From: a virus | IMG/VR virus record: IMGVR_UViG_3300043410_001190 | Span: 1-41,219 of that record | Direction: 5' to 3' (one strand) | Length of the DNA: 41,219 nt | Shown here: positions 23,209 to 29,809 of the stretch, one piece after another | Position numbering within the stretch: the first letter of the stretch is position 1 | Layout of the letters: each line of letters starts with the position of its first letter | Program-made: the position numbers and the translations under genes | The notes under the pieces: generated by a model | Seen by the model: only the letters and a program-made list of their open reading frames with translations | Told to the model about the DNA's origin: nothing | Databases searched by the model: none

Positions 23209-24278
23209 TGCGTATCCTAATGCCAATTGTGGGAACTAATGATATCATCAAACGTGGTGTTATCAGCGGTGGTATTGAGCGATTCCAGTACTCGGTGTAT
23301 CACAACATAGATGGTGTTGTGCCTGTGTATATCAATAAAGCAGATAAGCTACATGGTTGTGAAACTACTATTGACAGGGCTGTTGAAGAGGTGAGACCGG
23401 ATATTATCTTTACTAATCATATGAATGCCAAGTTGAGTAAGAACTTAGACAGGTATGGTATCAAGCAGGTCCATGTCCATCACGAGCCAATTGAGCGCAA
23501 TAATCACATCTTGAAAACTTGTGAGAACTTGTTGAGAACCGCGGATAATGGCGCGGATATCTACTTTGTTAGTGAATTACAGTGGGAGTTCTATGACCAT
23601 CATTGTAAACGATTGTTGGGCCGTTCGCTTGGTAATATTTGTGGGTTTATCAACCCTGCTTATAGCGATAGTAGTAGTGGGCCTAGGGATATTCGGTGGA
23701 ATGTAGGTACTATTGGTAGATGTATTCCTAGTAAAGATCCATTCTGGGTCCACCGCAAGTTTAAGAATACTGACCTTACTACACTGGTTATGACTAGCCG
23801 TCAGGATACTTACAAGAGTACCGCTATCCCTGAGTATATTAGGCGTAATAGCGCGTGGAGTGATAGAGCAACTACCACGTGGGGTGGGGTTCACCAGGAT
23901 AATATGCGTATGTTATCGGAGTGTGGTAGTTTTGTTAGTACGTGGGCACTGGAAAGCTGGGGTATTACGGCACTTGAGGCACTCAGTAATGGTGTACCTA
24001 CGATATTGTTATGTGATGGCAGTGGCCGACATGCTAGTGAAAGTATTGCTGCCGATAGCAATCATATTATAAAGCTAAAGAAGAGCACACCAGTAACTGA
24101 ATTAGTGGGTGTTATTAGGGATTTAAATAGCATGAGTAGAAGTGATAGAGAGGCTATATCACTGGCTACGATGGCTAAGCATAGTCGTAAGGCATGGATT
24201 GATAGATTAAATGTGGTATTCCATAGTGCCATTGGCCGACATATGCCATTTAAAAACGAACTGTTCTCATTTGAATAA
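23208..24278 (+). CDS. GT-B fold glycosyltransferase (GT4-like)
   Basis: 356 aa. N-terminal domain with SGGIERF at residues 20-26, the Gly-rich turn typical of GT4-type enzymes, and VHVHHEPIERNNH. The linker and second domain begin at VGTIGRCIPSKDP. ESWGITALEALSNGVPTILL has the E-x7-E signature that binds the sugar-nucleotide donor. The donor sugar and acceptor cannot be read from sequence; options are phage DNA bases, the host surface glycan or a virion protein. GGGGGA seven bases ahead is a good ribosome site. The gene is in the accessory island, not in the virion operons, and converges with the 139-aa gene with a 12-base overlap. Confidence 0.85.
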   Translation: MRILMPIVGTNDIIKRGVISGGIERFQYSVYHNIDGVVPVYINKADKLHGCETTIDRAVEEVRPDIIFTNHMNAKLSKNLDRYGIKQVHVHHEPIERNNHILKTCENLLRTADNGADIYFVSELQWEFYDHHCKRLLGRSLGNICGFINPAYSDSSSGPRDIRWNVGTIGRCIPSKDPFWVHRKFKNTDLTTLVMTSRQDTYKSTAIPEYIRRNSAWSDRATTTWGGVHQDNMRMLSECGSFVSTWALESWGITALEALSNGVPTILLCDGSGRHASESIAADSNHIIKLKKSTPVTELVGVIRDLNSMSRSDREAISLATMAKHSRKAWIDRLNVVFHSAIGRHMPFKNELFSFE

Positions 24279-24686
24279 ATCCAACACCAATTTGGGTTGT
24301 TGAGGCCCAGACCGGTGTGATGAGTTATTGTACCAGTCGGGGAATTGTGGGAATTTGAGTGTTAGGTCTTTACGAAGCGGATTGGATGGGATCCTCCAAT
24401 CTACTGCGAATGTTGCTAATAGCTCCACAGGGCATTGGAGCATTAGTCCGTATTGCCGGCCTTTGATATTATATTGCTTGAACTTACCGAGTGGGTGAGT
24501 TCTGTCAAATAGGTATTGGAATTCACCTGGTGTGATAGTGCCGTGTTCCTGATAGTGTTCTAGCATTTTGATTAATCTATGTAGGCCGACGGTGTCTACG
24601 CCGTTCCGTTCCATTGTTGCGTAGCGTTCTAAGACAGAACAAAAATATTCTTCTATTGTGTTTAGTTGAGTTTGGTTTGGTAACAT
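24267..24686 (-). CDS. Unknown protein (139 aa)
   Basis: 139 aa, not recognised. The first half is helical (LNTIEEYFCSVLERYATMER, LHRLIKMLEHYQEHGTITPG); the second has PLGKFKQYNIKGRQYGLMLQ and a Pro/Trp-rich end (FPQFPDWYNNSSHRSGPQQP). A perfect AGGAGG lies six bases ahead of the ATG and a GATAAATA motif 28 bases ahead, so it is probably expressed late. Its last four codons overlap the end of the converging glycosyltransferase. Function unknown. Confidence 0.7.
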   Translation of the reverse strand: MLPNQTQLNTIEEYFCSVLERYATMERNGVDTVGLHRLIKMLEHYQEHGTITPGEFQYLFDRTHPLGKFKQYNIKGRQYGLMLQCPVELLATFAVDWRIPSNPLRKDLTLKFPQFPDWYNNSSHRSGPQQPKLVLDLFK

Positions 24687-24714
24687 GGAGTCCTCCTGCT
24701 GATTGTTGTAATAT

Positions 24715-24722
24715 TATTTATC
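24715..24722 (-). promoter_or_regulatory. GATAAATA late-promoter-like motif ahead of the 139-aa gene
   Basis: GATAAATA on the minus strand, 28 bases ahead of the ATG with AGGAGG in between. It is back to back with the rightward promoter of the large RNA. Confidence 0.6.
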
Positions 24723-24741
24723 CAAAACCTCAAAAAAACGC

Positions 24742-24778
24742 TTGACAAAAGGTGGATTCTGTTTATAATTGATAAATA
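24742..24778 (+). promoter_or_regulatory. Consensus sigma70 promoter overlapping a GATAAATA motif
   Basis: TTGACA (24742-24747), 16-bp spacer, TATAAT (24764-24769): both hexamers are perfect consensus. GATAAATA follows at 24771-24778, one base after the -10. The RNA downstream could thus be made by host polymerase early and by a T4-like late polymerase as well. This is the strongest promoter in the window. Confidence 0.9.
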
Positions 24779-25310
24779 CATTGTTGATAGCAATATTGAC
24801 GATGTTAGACAGTTAAATCAGTAAGACAGGAAAGGGTGATTGAAGACACCCTTTCCACCCCTCTTCAAAGGGCGTATTACTTAAAACTGTTGAACTACTG
24901 AATACTTTAACTGTTTAATGAGTTAGCATCGCTCCGAAGTATGCCGACATTCCGCTCTTGATATGCCCAGTACTGGGATTGTGGCGGTAGAAGACTAAGA
25001 ACAGAGTCCACTTCATAAGACTACCCATGGGAACATGGATGCCTCAAAGAGCGCTCCCGCTAAAGCAGAGAGAAAGCATCTTTCTTATGTCGTAATGGTA
25101 AGAGACAAACATTCTCATAAATCTAATAGGCACGGGCAATCCGTGACCATTCCGTTATAGATAACAAAACCCCTGACAGATTATCTTTAAAAATCGCTGA
25201 GCAATTGGTATGGAGCGAGCCCAACACGGAAACTATTAGTCATTAGCTTGGTATGCCGACGACGGTAAGAACAAAAGTTCCATATCCCCCTAGGAATAGG
25301 GGGTATGGTG
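24779..25310 (+). ncRNA. Candidate large structured non-coding RNA (about 530 nt)
   Basis: No gene fits here, but complementary segments do. Domain I: 24803-24823 pairs with 24896-24901 plus 24906-24920 (21 bp with G-U pairs and a 4-base bulge). Inside it, GGAAAGGGTG (24829) pairs with CACCCTTTCC (24847), a perfect 10-bp stem with 8-nt loop ATTGAAGA. The next hairpin, CCC/GGG, has loop TCTTCAAA, complementary to the first loop over 7 bases. Domain II: TCGCTCC (24929) with GGAGCGA (25212) closes a junction of CGACAT/ATGTCG (24945/25087), AATGGT/ACCATT (25094/25146) and AGATAA/TTATCT (25159/25181). Arms include CCATG-GGAA-CATGG (a GNRA loop), CCCA-GTAC-TGGG and CACGG/CCGTG. Domain III: GAAC/GTTC and CCATA-T-CCCCC/GGGGGTATGG (25280-25308). 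GTATGCCGAC occurs twice (24939, 25251). Size and phage context recall GOLLD and ROOL; no match claimed. The 3' end is uncertain. Confidence 0.7.
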
Positions 25311-25498
25311 TCTCTGGTAAGTGAGTAGATAAGTTAAGTGTTTTGACAGGAACAGATAAAAAATACGAGCGAACGGCAGTGAGTGAGTGTGTCTGTGAGC
25401 GAAGCGATAAGACACTGAATGGATGAATAAGTGGTAATAAAAAAGTTTAGGTGGCGCCAATGAATACTAAGTAGTTGTATCAATAGGAGATATAACAA
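25311..25498 (+). other. Leader between large RNA and DUF3820 gene
   Basis: No gene. Holds a GTGTCT/AGACAC hairpin (25389-25415) with a GAGCGAAGCG loop region, and a TTGACA at 25343 without a good -10 at normal spacing. No T-rich terminator separates the RNA from the gene, so the transcript may read through to 25796. Confidence 0.4.
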
Positions 25499-25768
25499 AT
25501 GGCAAAAATGAACTGGGACAATGTGCGTAGATACCGAGACGCAGAACACAGAGATGATACACGAATGGCTCGTATTCAGTGGAAAAAACACAAATATGAC
25601 GCAGTAGCAGATGAAGTAATGCCTTATGGCAAATACAAGGGATATTCAGTTAGAGCAGTACCTCAAGACTACTTAGATTGGGCAGTACAGAATATCAATC
25701 CCGACTTACCTCTCAGTAAGATGTTAGACAAAGAATGGCTCCGTCGCTATAATAAAAAGAACAAATAA
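25499..25768 (+). CDS. DUF3820-like small protein
   Basis: 89 aa. Basic N-terminal half (WDNVRRYRDAEHRDDTRMAR), then VMPYGKYKGYSVRAVPQDYLDW, which matches the DUF3820 pattern of (M/L)P(F/Y)GKYKG, followed by a P-x-x-YL-W motif. This motif is found in small phage and bacterial proteins and next to exonuclease domains; its role is not established. AGGAG lies nine bases ahead of the ATG. A strong terminator follows the stop codon. It sits directly downstream of the large structured RNA and might share its transcript. Confidence 0.8.
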   Translation: MAKMNWDNVRRYRDAEHRDDTRMARIQWKKHKYDAVADEVMPYGKYKGYSVRAVPQDYLDWAVQNINPDLPLSKMLDKEWLRRYNKKNK

Positions 25769-25770
25769 CA

Positions 25771-25796
25771 AAAGGCCCTAATATGGGCCTTTTTTG
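25771..25796 (+). terminator. Rho-independent terminator after DUF3820 gene
   Basis: AAAGGCCC (25771-25778), 6-base loop, GGGCCTTT (25785-25792) and more T. A clear rightward terminator, ending the transcript of the gene and possibly of the large RNA. Confidence 0.92.
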
Positions 25797-25808
25797 TGTT
25801 TATGTGTA

Positions 25809-25846
25809 GGAAAGAAAAATGGATCCTTTTTTAAGGGATCCATTTT
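25809..25846 (-). terminator. Leftward terminator with 11-bp stem
   Basis: AAAATGGATCC (25816-25826) and GGATCCATTTT (25836-25846) form a perfect 11-bp stem. On the minus strand it is followed by TTCTTTCC, and its CCATTTTTCTTTCC end is identical to the terminator at 20758-20784. Confidence 0.75.
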
Positions 25847-25969
25847 AATGGGGAATATCAGGCCCCGATAGGAGATATTAAAAGTACTGAGCGCTAGGAT
25901 CAGCATTGTATTTAGTCTCGCATGAACCTAACCGGAAATTTAGAAACTAATTCGCCATCGGCTGGGCAA

Positions 25970-26016
25970 AAAAATACCCCACTGGCTCAATCATCATAGG
26001 AAAAGTGGGGTATTTT
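25970..26016 (-). terminator. 13-bp inverted repeat, leftward terminator
   Basis: AAAATACCCCACT (25971-25983) and AGTGGGGTATTTT (26004-26016) form a perfect 13-bp stem with a 20-base loop. On the minus strand it is followed by more T (seven in all). It would stop leftward transcripts that run past 26955 or start at 26046. Confidence 0.7.
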
Positions 26017-26045
26017 CTAATCAGTTTTGTGTCATAATGGACCTA

Positions 26046-26053
26046 TATTTATC
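26046..26053 (-). promoter_or_regulatory. GATAAATA motif ahead of a leftward terminator
   Basis: GATAAATA on the minus strand, 30 bases before the terminator stem at 26016-25971. No gene follows, so the product would be a short RNA. Confidence 0.4.
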
Positions 26054-26203
26054 TACCGTATAGCAGAATAACTTTGGAAATGGATTAAATATAGTCAATC
26101 AACAAATACCAGTGGTATTTAAATCGGACAACAGTTTAATGAGGTGTCGCTCGGACAAACGATACAGAAATGCCTAAATGATACGCTTTTGTTTGTCTAC
26201 ATT

Positions 26204-26211
26204 TATTTATC
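26204..26211 (-). promoter_or_regulatory. GATAAATA motif in the hairpin-rich gap
   Basis: GATAAATA on the minus strand. Followed by GACAAAC/GTTTGTC and AAATACC/GGTATTT inverted repeats and, 190 bases on, the terminator at 26016-25970. Confidence 0.4.
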
Positions 26212-26224
26212 TCTTTTTGTGGAT

Positions 26225-26245
26225 ACTAAATAATAATACAAGGAG
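26225..26245 (+). promoter_or_regulatory. ACTAAATA motif and ribosome site for the 96-aa gene
   Basis: ACTAAATA (26225-26232) is 18 bases ahead of the ATG at 26251, with AAGGAG in between. It resembles the late motif, but this form also occurs inside genes. Confidence 0.35.
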
Positions 26246-26250
26246 ATAAC

Positions 26251-26541
26251 ATGACATACTCGTTTAGCAGCCATATGATACAACAATACTTGCTCTCACG
26301 GAGCGGTAAATCACAACAACAAATTATCCAAGAGATGAATGAGTTTTATGACCAGGCATGCTGGGATTTACAACTCACTAAATACAATAAGGTTAAGTCA
26401 GCAAAACTACGGGAGAACTTTCCTAAACCTGTTGTTAAACAACGTAAACCACGTGTGGTTAAACCGGTTAAACCCAAAGTTGTTATTAAAAAGCGCCGTA
26501 CCATTAGTCACATTCCACCTATTATGAAAGATGTAAAATGA
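26251..26541 (+). CDS. Small basic protein (96 aa)
   Basis: 96 aa. N-terminal helical part (FSSHMIQQYLLSRSGKSQQQ, EMNEFYDQACWDLQ), then a strongly basic tail of about 40 residues with VVKQRKPRVV, KPVKPKVV and KKRRTI, likely to bind nucleic acid. No known domain. AAGGAG lies six bases ahead of the ATG. The stop overlaps the next start (ATGA). Confidence 0.7.
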   Translation: MTYSFSSHMIQQYLLSRSGKSQQQIIQEMNEFYDQACWDLQLTKYNKVKSAKLRENFPKPVVKQRKPRVVKPVKPKVVIKKRRTISHIPPIMKDVK

Positions 26542-26954
26542 AATTAAAAACAGTCCTATCAGTAGCATTCTCTACTAACTTTAACCTATACTATATGGCA
26601 CATGCGGCGCATGTCAATGTGGTAGGTACCAACTTCTATCAGGATCATCTGTTATTTGAGCGTATCTACACGGATCTACAGGAACAGATTGATACCTATG
26701 CGGAGTTCTTACGTACTATTGATGGGTTTATGCCACCTAGTATCAAACAAGTGGTGAAAGAGTCAGTAGTGAGTGGCAGTATGGGTGATGAGATGATTAG
26801 TGAGTTGATTACAGCAAACAAGGCAATGATTGATTGCCTTGAAGTGTTGTATGAAACTGCTGAAGAGGAAGGTGAGTGTGGTTTATCTAACTACGCTCAA
26901 GATCGCTTAATTGCTCACAAAAAGCATCAATGGATGCTAAAATCTAGCCGATAA
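26538..26954 (+). CDS. Unknown protein (138 aa) coupled to the basic protein
   Basis: 138 aa, not recognised. Starts MKLKTVLSVAFSTNFNLYYM and is then mostly helical and acidic (YTDLQEQIDTYAEFLRTIDG, ELITANKAMIDCLEVLYETA). The beginning is mildly hydrophobic but a secretion signal is not convincing. Translationally coupled to the upstream gene. Its stop abuts, without a gap, the stop of the converging peptidase gene, and no terminator separates them. Confidence 0.65.
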   Translation: MKLKTVLSVAFSTNFNLYYMAHAAHVNVVGTNFYQDHLLFERIYTDLQEQIDTYAEFLRTIDGFMPPSIKQVVKESVVSGSMGDEMISELITANKAMIDCLEVLYETAEEEGECGLSNYAQDRLIAHKKHQWMLKSSR

Positions 26955-27947
26955 TTACTTACCAAAATATTCGCCTGCCATTGGGCCTAGTATACTGGCA
27001 GCGCCACCCACTACACGAGCTAGTGGATGTGGTGCCATAGCAGCAGCACTGCCTAATGCTCCAAGTCCATAACCAGCAGCGCGGGCATAATCATCATTCT
27101 TCCAAGCATTAATAGCTTCAGCTCCATTTAATCCACCCAATAAAACACCACCGGCTAAACCACCAAGACTATTGATTGCTGGTCTACCATTTTTTAATAT
27201 TGTAGGTGCGATTGCTTCACCAAATCTACCAGCTTTGCTTGGATTCACAGTAGTAGCACTTGGTCTACCTGATGGTGTTGTGGTTTGATAGAAATCTTTT
27301 GGCCCATTAGCAAATCCTTTAGCGGCATCAACTACAGCACTACCAACTTTACCAACAGCATGAGCGCCAGCAGCGCCAGCAGCAACTGTGCCTGCTTTTT
27401 CAAGTGGCGTCAATTGTTTAAATTCATTGCCTTGTTCTTTGGCAAATCCTAATGCTTTACCTATTGGTCCTTTAGCATCACCTTTTGGTTTCCATGATTG
27501 CGCGCCTTCACCATCACCTTTATTCCAACCTTCTGGGAATTGTTCTTTTAGGTATGCTTCGGCATCATCAATATCTTGCTGCGTTGGTGGTTCGGTACCT
27601 TCAAATGTAACTGATGGATAACCTTGAATATTGATTACATATTTTTGTGATTTTTTAGTATCGGACACTTGTTGATATCCTCCTTTAGGTTCCCAATGAA
27701 CAGGATCATTTTCATGAGGACGAGTCCATCCTTGTTTAGCCATCCATTGAGGATCTACCTGTGATGAATCAATAGCGTTAGCACTTTCATGTTTACTGGT
27801 ACCAGGCGCTGCCACAGGATACTTATTGTTAGCACGATTGGCATATAGTCGTGCTTGTTGTTCAGTAGTACGAGCGCCGCTGGTCATTGGTAGGTCAGTA
27901 CCAAAGTCACGACGATATGCTTGTTGAAGTTGTTCTATTGGTGTCAT
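26955..27947 (-). CDS. Virion-associated M15-type peptidoglycan peptidase
   Basis: 330 aa. Residues 1-90 show the LAS/VanY fold: SGARTTEQQARLY, then GTSKHESANAID giving zinc ligands His53 and Asp60, and DPVHWEP with His84 and Asp81 as probable base. The expected substrate is the peptide cross-link of the host cell wall. The remainder is not a classical endolysin: YPSVTFEGTEPPTQQDIDDA, then long Gly/Ala-rich, amphipathic segments (GTVAAGAAGAHAVGKVG, LGALGSAAAMAPHPLARV), like phage ejection proteins that insert into membranes. Being last in the ejection-protein operon, with a four-base overlap, it probably acts at entry. It could also serve in lysis, since no other lysin is visible. Confidence 0.8.
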   Translation of the reverse strand: MTPIEQLQQAYRRDFGTDLPMTSGARTTEQQARLYANRANNKYPVAAPGTSKHESANAIDSSQVDPQWMAKQGWTRPHENDPVHWEPKGGYQQVSDTKKSQKYVINIQGYPSVTFEGTEPPTQQDIDDAEAYLKEQFPEGWNKGDGEGAQSWKPKGDAKGPIGKALGFAKEQGNEFKQLTPLEKAGTVAAGAAGAHAVGKVGSAVVDAAKGFANGPKDFYQTTTPSGRPSATTVNPSKAGRFGEAIAPTILKNGRPAINSLGGLAGGVLLGGLNGAEAINAWKNDDYARAAGYGLGALGSAAAMAPHPLARVVGGAASILGPMAGEYFGK

Positions 27948-29809
27948 TGTACATTAATTGTAAAAGGTCTGCCACTTGATGTTTTACCACCAGATACTCC
28001 ACCGCCTTGAGTTTTACTACCAGGAGCACTAGGTGCTGCTGGCGGTTCTTTCTTCATGTTTGCTCGGTAAGCATCAAGTTGTTCTTTTGCTTGTTTGACA
28101 ATATCATTGCCAATATTGTCTTTATTTTTACGTGCCCAACTAGTGTAATCTGGTGTTCTACCAGCATCAAGCATAGCATCACGATACTTATCCCACTCTT
28201 GGGCAATTCGTTGATCTACTTTAGCGGCAGCATCGTCTAAAATCAACATCATATTGATAGTATCTGTTGTATTACCAGTAGTTGGCACACTTTGACGAAT
28301 TTGTTTTAGCTCAGCATCAGATTGAGCGCCTTTGAATCCAGCACTTTGAACAGCGCCGAATACTTTCTTGGCCATATATTTGTCTAGGAGTTCAGCATCA
28401 GCAATTGCTTGTTGTGACAATCCAGCACGCTTCAATTCGGCAATAGGTAAACGAATATCATAGTTACCAACTTTGACGCCTTCATTCATAGCAGTTAATG
28501 CTTGACGAACTAATGGATTACTTTCAGCTTGAATTAGGCCAGTTTTTAATTCACCACTTAGTATACTACGAATACCTTCGTTATCTGCTATTCTAGCAGT
28601 TGCTTTTTCTGCTAAGTCAGTAATTGCTACGTCTGCCTTTTCAGTTGTTTCAGCTACTTTCTTACCAAATGTACTAGCAGCTTCACGTTGTGTTGTAGCT
28701 GTAATACCTTTAGCGGCATCCTGATACATGCCATATTTGGTATTCATGTTTTGTATTTCATCAGGACTTAATGGTTGATTTGGACGATCATCTAAGGTAA
28801 TAACAGGTTGACCATTTAGGGTAGCACGTTGACCCATAGCCGCAACTTTACCATCTTTATCATACCAAGCAATTTGATTACCAGCAGTAATGTGGTTATT
28901 AGCTTGGCGACCTGTTAACTTAGTAAGTTCTTGCTCACGCTGTGCTATTTCCATCTGTGTCTTTAACAACAGTTGACGGAACCATGGTTTGTCTAGGCCA
29001 ACATCTGGTTGAGCGGCACGTTGTTGTACGCCAGTATAGTCCTCTGTTTCAATTGCCATTTGTAGGAGTTGTTGTGCTTTGTTGACTTCATCTGGTGTAA
29101 TGCCATACTTGTCAGCATACTTAGATAGGTTGCCACCCATGCGTTTCATGGTTTGTGTGCGAATATCACCATATAACTTATCATTAGTAGCAATTTGTTG
29201 TGCTTGCTCAATAGGCTTGAATGCTAGGTCAACTTGTTTGCTTTGTACTTTTTGTAGGCCTGTTTCATATGCTTTGACAAATGCTTTTGCGGCACCTTCA
29301 TAACCAGCACCGCTTGCTAAGGCAGCGGCCCATACTTTGTCTGCTTGTGCGGCAATACTATCTGGACTTGATCTGTAACCGCCAGTTAGCGCCTTTTTTA
29401 AAATTTGACCAAAACCTAAACCTTGTTCAGCATCATCATTCATCATTGTATTACCAGCTAAAGCCGCAGTCATTGCAGCACTACCAATGTTTTGTGGATC
29501 TTTAGGATATTCACCCTTTAACAATCTTTGTTCTTGTAAATTATATTTTTTAAGAATAACGTCTTTTGGTACATATTTTAAAATATCGCCACTAACCAAA
29601 GAACTAACATCACCATTAGCAACTTGTGTAGCAATTTCTTTTAGTTGATTTCTTGCTTCATCTACTTTGGATGAATCATTTAGATCAACTTTCATAGTGT
29701 CTGGTGTAGGAACTGGTGCTGGATTTACTGATGGCGCCAATGCTGGACCAGCCATGCCTGTAGCAGGGTTCCAACCACCACCAATATCAATGTTATCATT
29801 ATCTATCAT
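27944..29809 (-). CDS. Internal virion/ejection protein (621 aa)
   Basis: 621 aa, largely alpha-helical. It begins DNIDIGGGWNPATG, a motif found twice in the neighbouring upstream gene product. Long helical stretches (AKAFVKAYETGLQKVQSK, TQMEIAQREQELTKLTGRQ) and Ala/Gln-rich text resemble podovirus ejection proteins that form a channel into the cell. The C-terminus is Pro/Gly/Ser-rich. It overlaps both neighbours by four bases (ATGA), so it belongs to one translationally linked unit with the peptidase. No enzymatic motif seen. Function is inferred from place and composition. Confidence 0.65.
   Translation of the reverse strand: MIDNDNIDIGGGWNPATGMAGPALAPSVNPAPVPTPDTMKVDLNDSSKVDEARNQLKEIATQVANGDVSSLVSGDILKYVPKDVILKKYNLQEQRLLKGEYPKDPQNIGSAAMTAALAGNTMMNDDAEQGLGFGQILKKALTGGYRSSPDSIAAQADKVWAAALASGAGYEGAAKAFVKAYETGLQKVQSKQVDLAFKPIEQAQQIATNDKLYGDIRTQTMKRMGGNLSKYADKYGITPDEVNKAQQLLQMAIETEDYTGVQQRAAQPDVGLDKPWFRQLLLKTQMEIAQREQELTKLTGRQANNHITAGNQIAWYDKDGKVAAMGQRATLNGQPVITLDDRPNQPLSPDEIQNMNTKYGMYQDAAKGITATTQREAASTFGKKVAETTEKADVAITDLAEKATARIADNEGIRSILSGELKTGLIQAESNPLVRQALTAMNEGVKVGNYDIRLPIAELKRAGLSQQAIADAELLDKYMAKKVFGAVQSAGFKGAQSDAELKQIRQSVPTTGNTTDTINMMLILDDAAAKVDQRIAQEWDKYRDAMLDAGRTPDYTSWARKNKDNIGNDIVKQAKEQLDAYRANMKKEPPAAPSAPGSKTQGGGVSGGKTSSGRPFTINVQ

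Larger units (their letters stand above)
25797..26250. other. Gap packed with hairpins and promoter-like motifs
   Basis: No gene. Besides the two terminators, the gap holds GGGG/CCCC (25850, 25863) interleaved with AATATC/GATATT (25854, 25874), a possible pseudoknot; AAATACC-AGT-GGTATTT near 26105; GACAAAC/GTTTGTC (26154 and 26191 region); CGGACAA twice; and leftward GATAAATA motifs at 26046 and 26204. These may define short leftward RNAs. No tRNA is visible. Confidence 0.5.

Noticed and set aside
24986-25025. Group I intron, suggested by GACTA and AGTCC near each other
   Set aside because: The segments form a short local hairpin, not the P3/P7 core arrangement, and no gene is split around the region.
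25311-25498. TTGACA at 25343 as a promoter for the DUF3820 gene
   Set aside because: No TATAAT-like hexamer at 15-19 bases; only a poor match, so not listed as a promoter.
20710-26250. tRNA genes or a CRISPR array in the gaps
   Set aside because: No TTCGA-type T-loop with a cloverleaf, and no regularly spaced repeats with spacers.
26339-26527. Second rightward frame inside the 96-aa gene
   Set aside because: Overlaps the better supported frame, which has AAGGAG and a coupled downstream gene.
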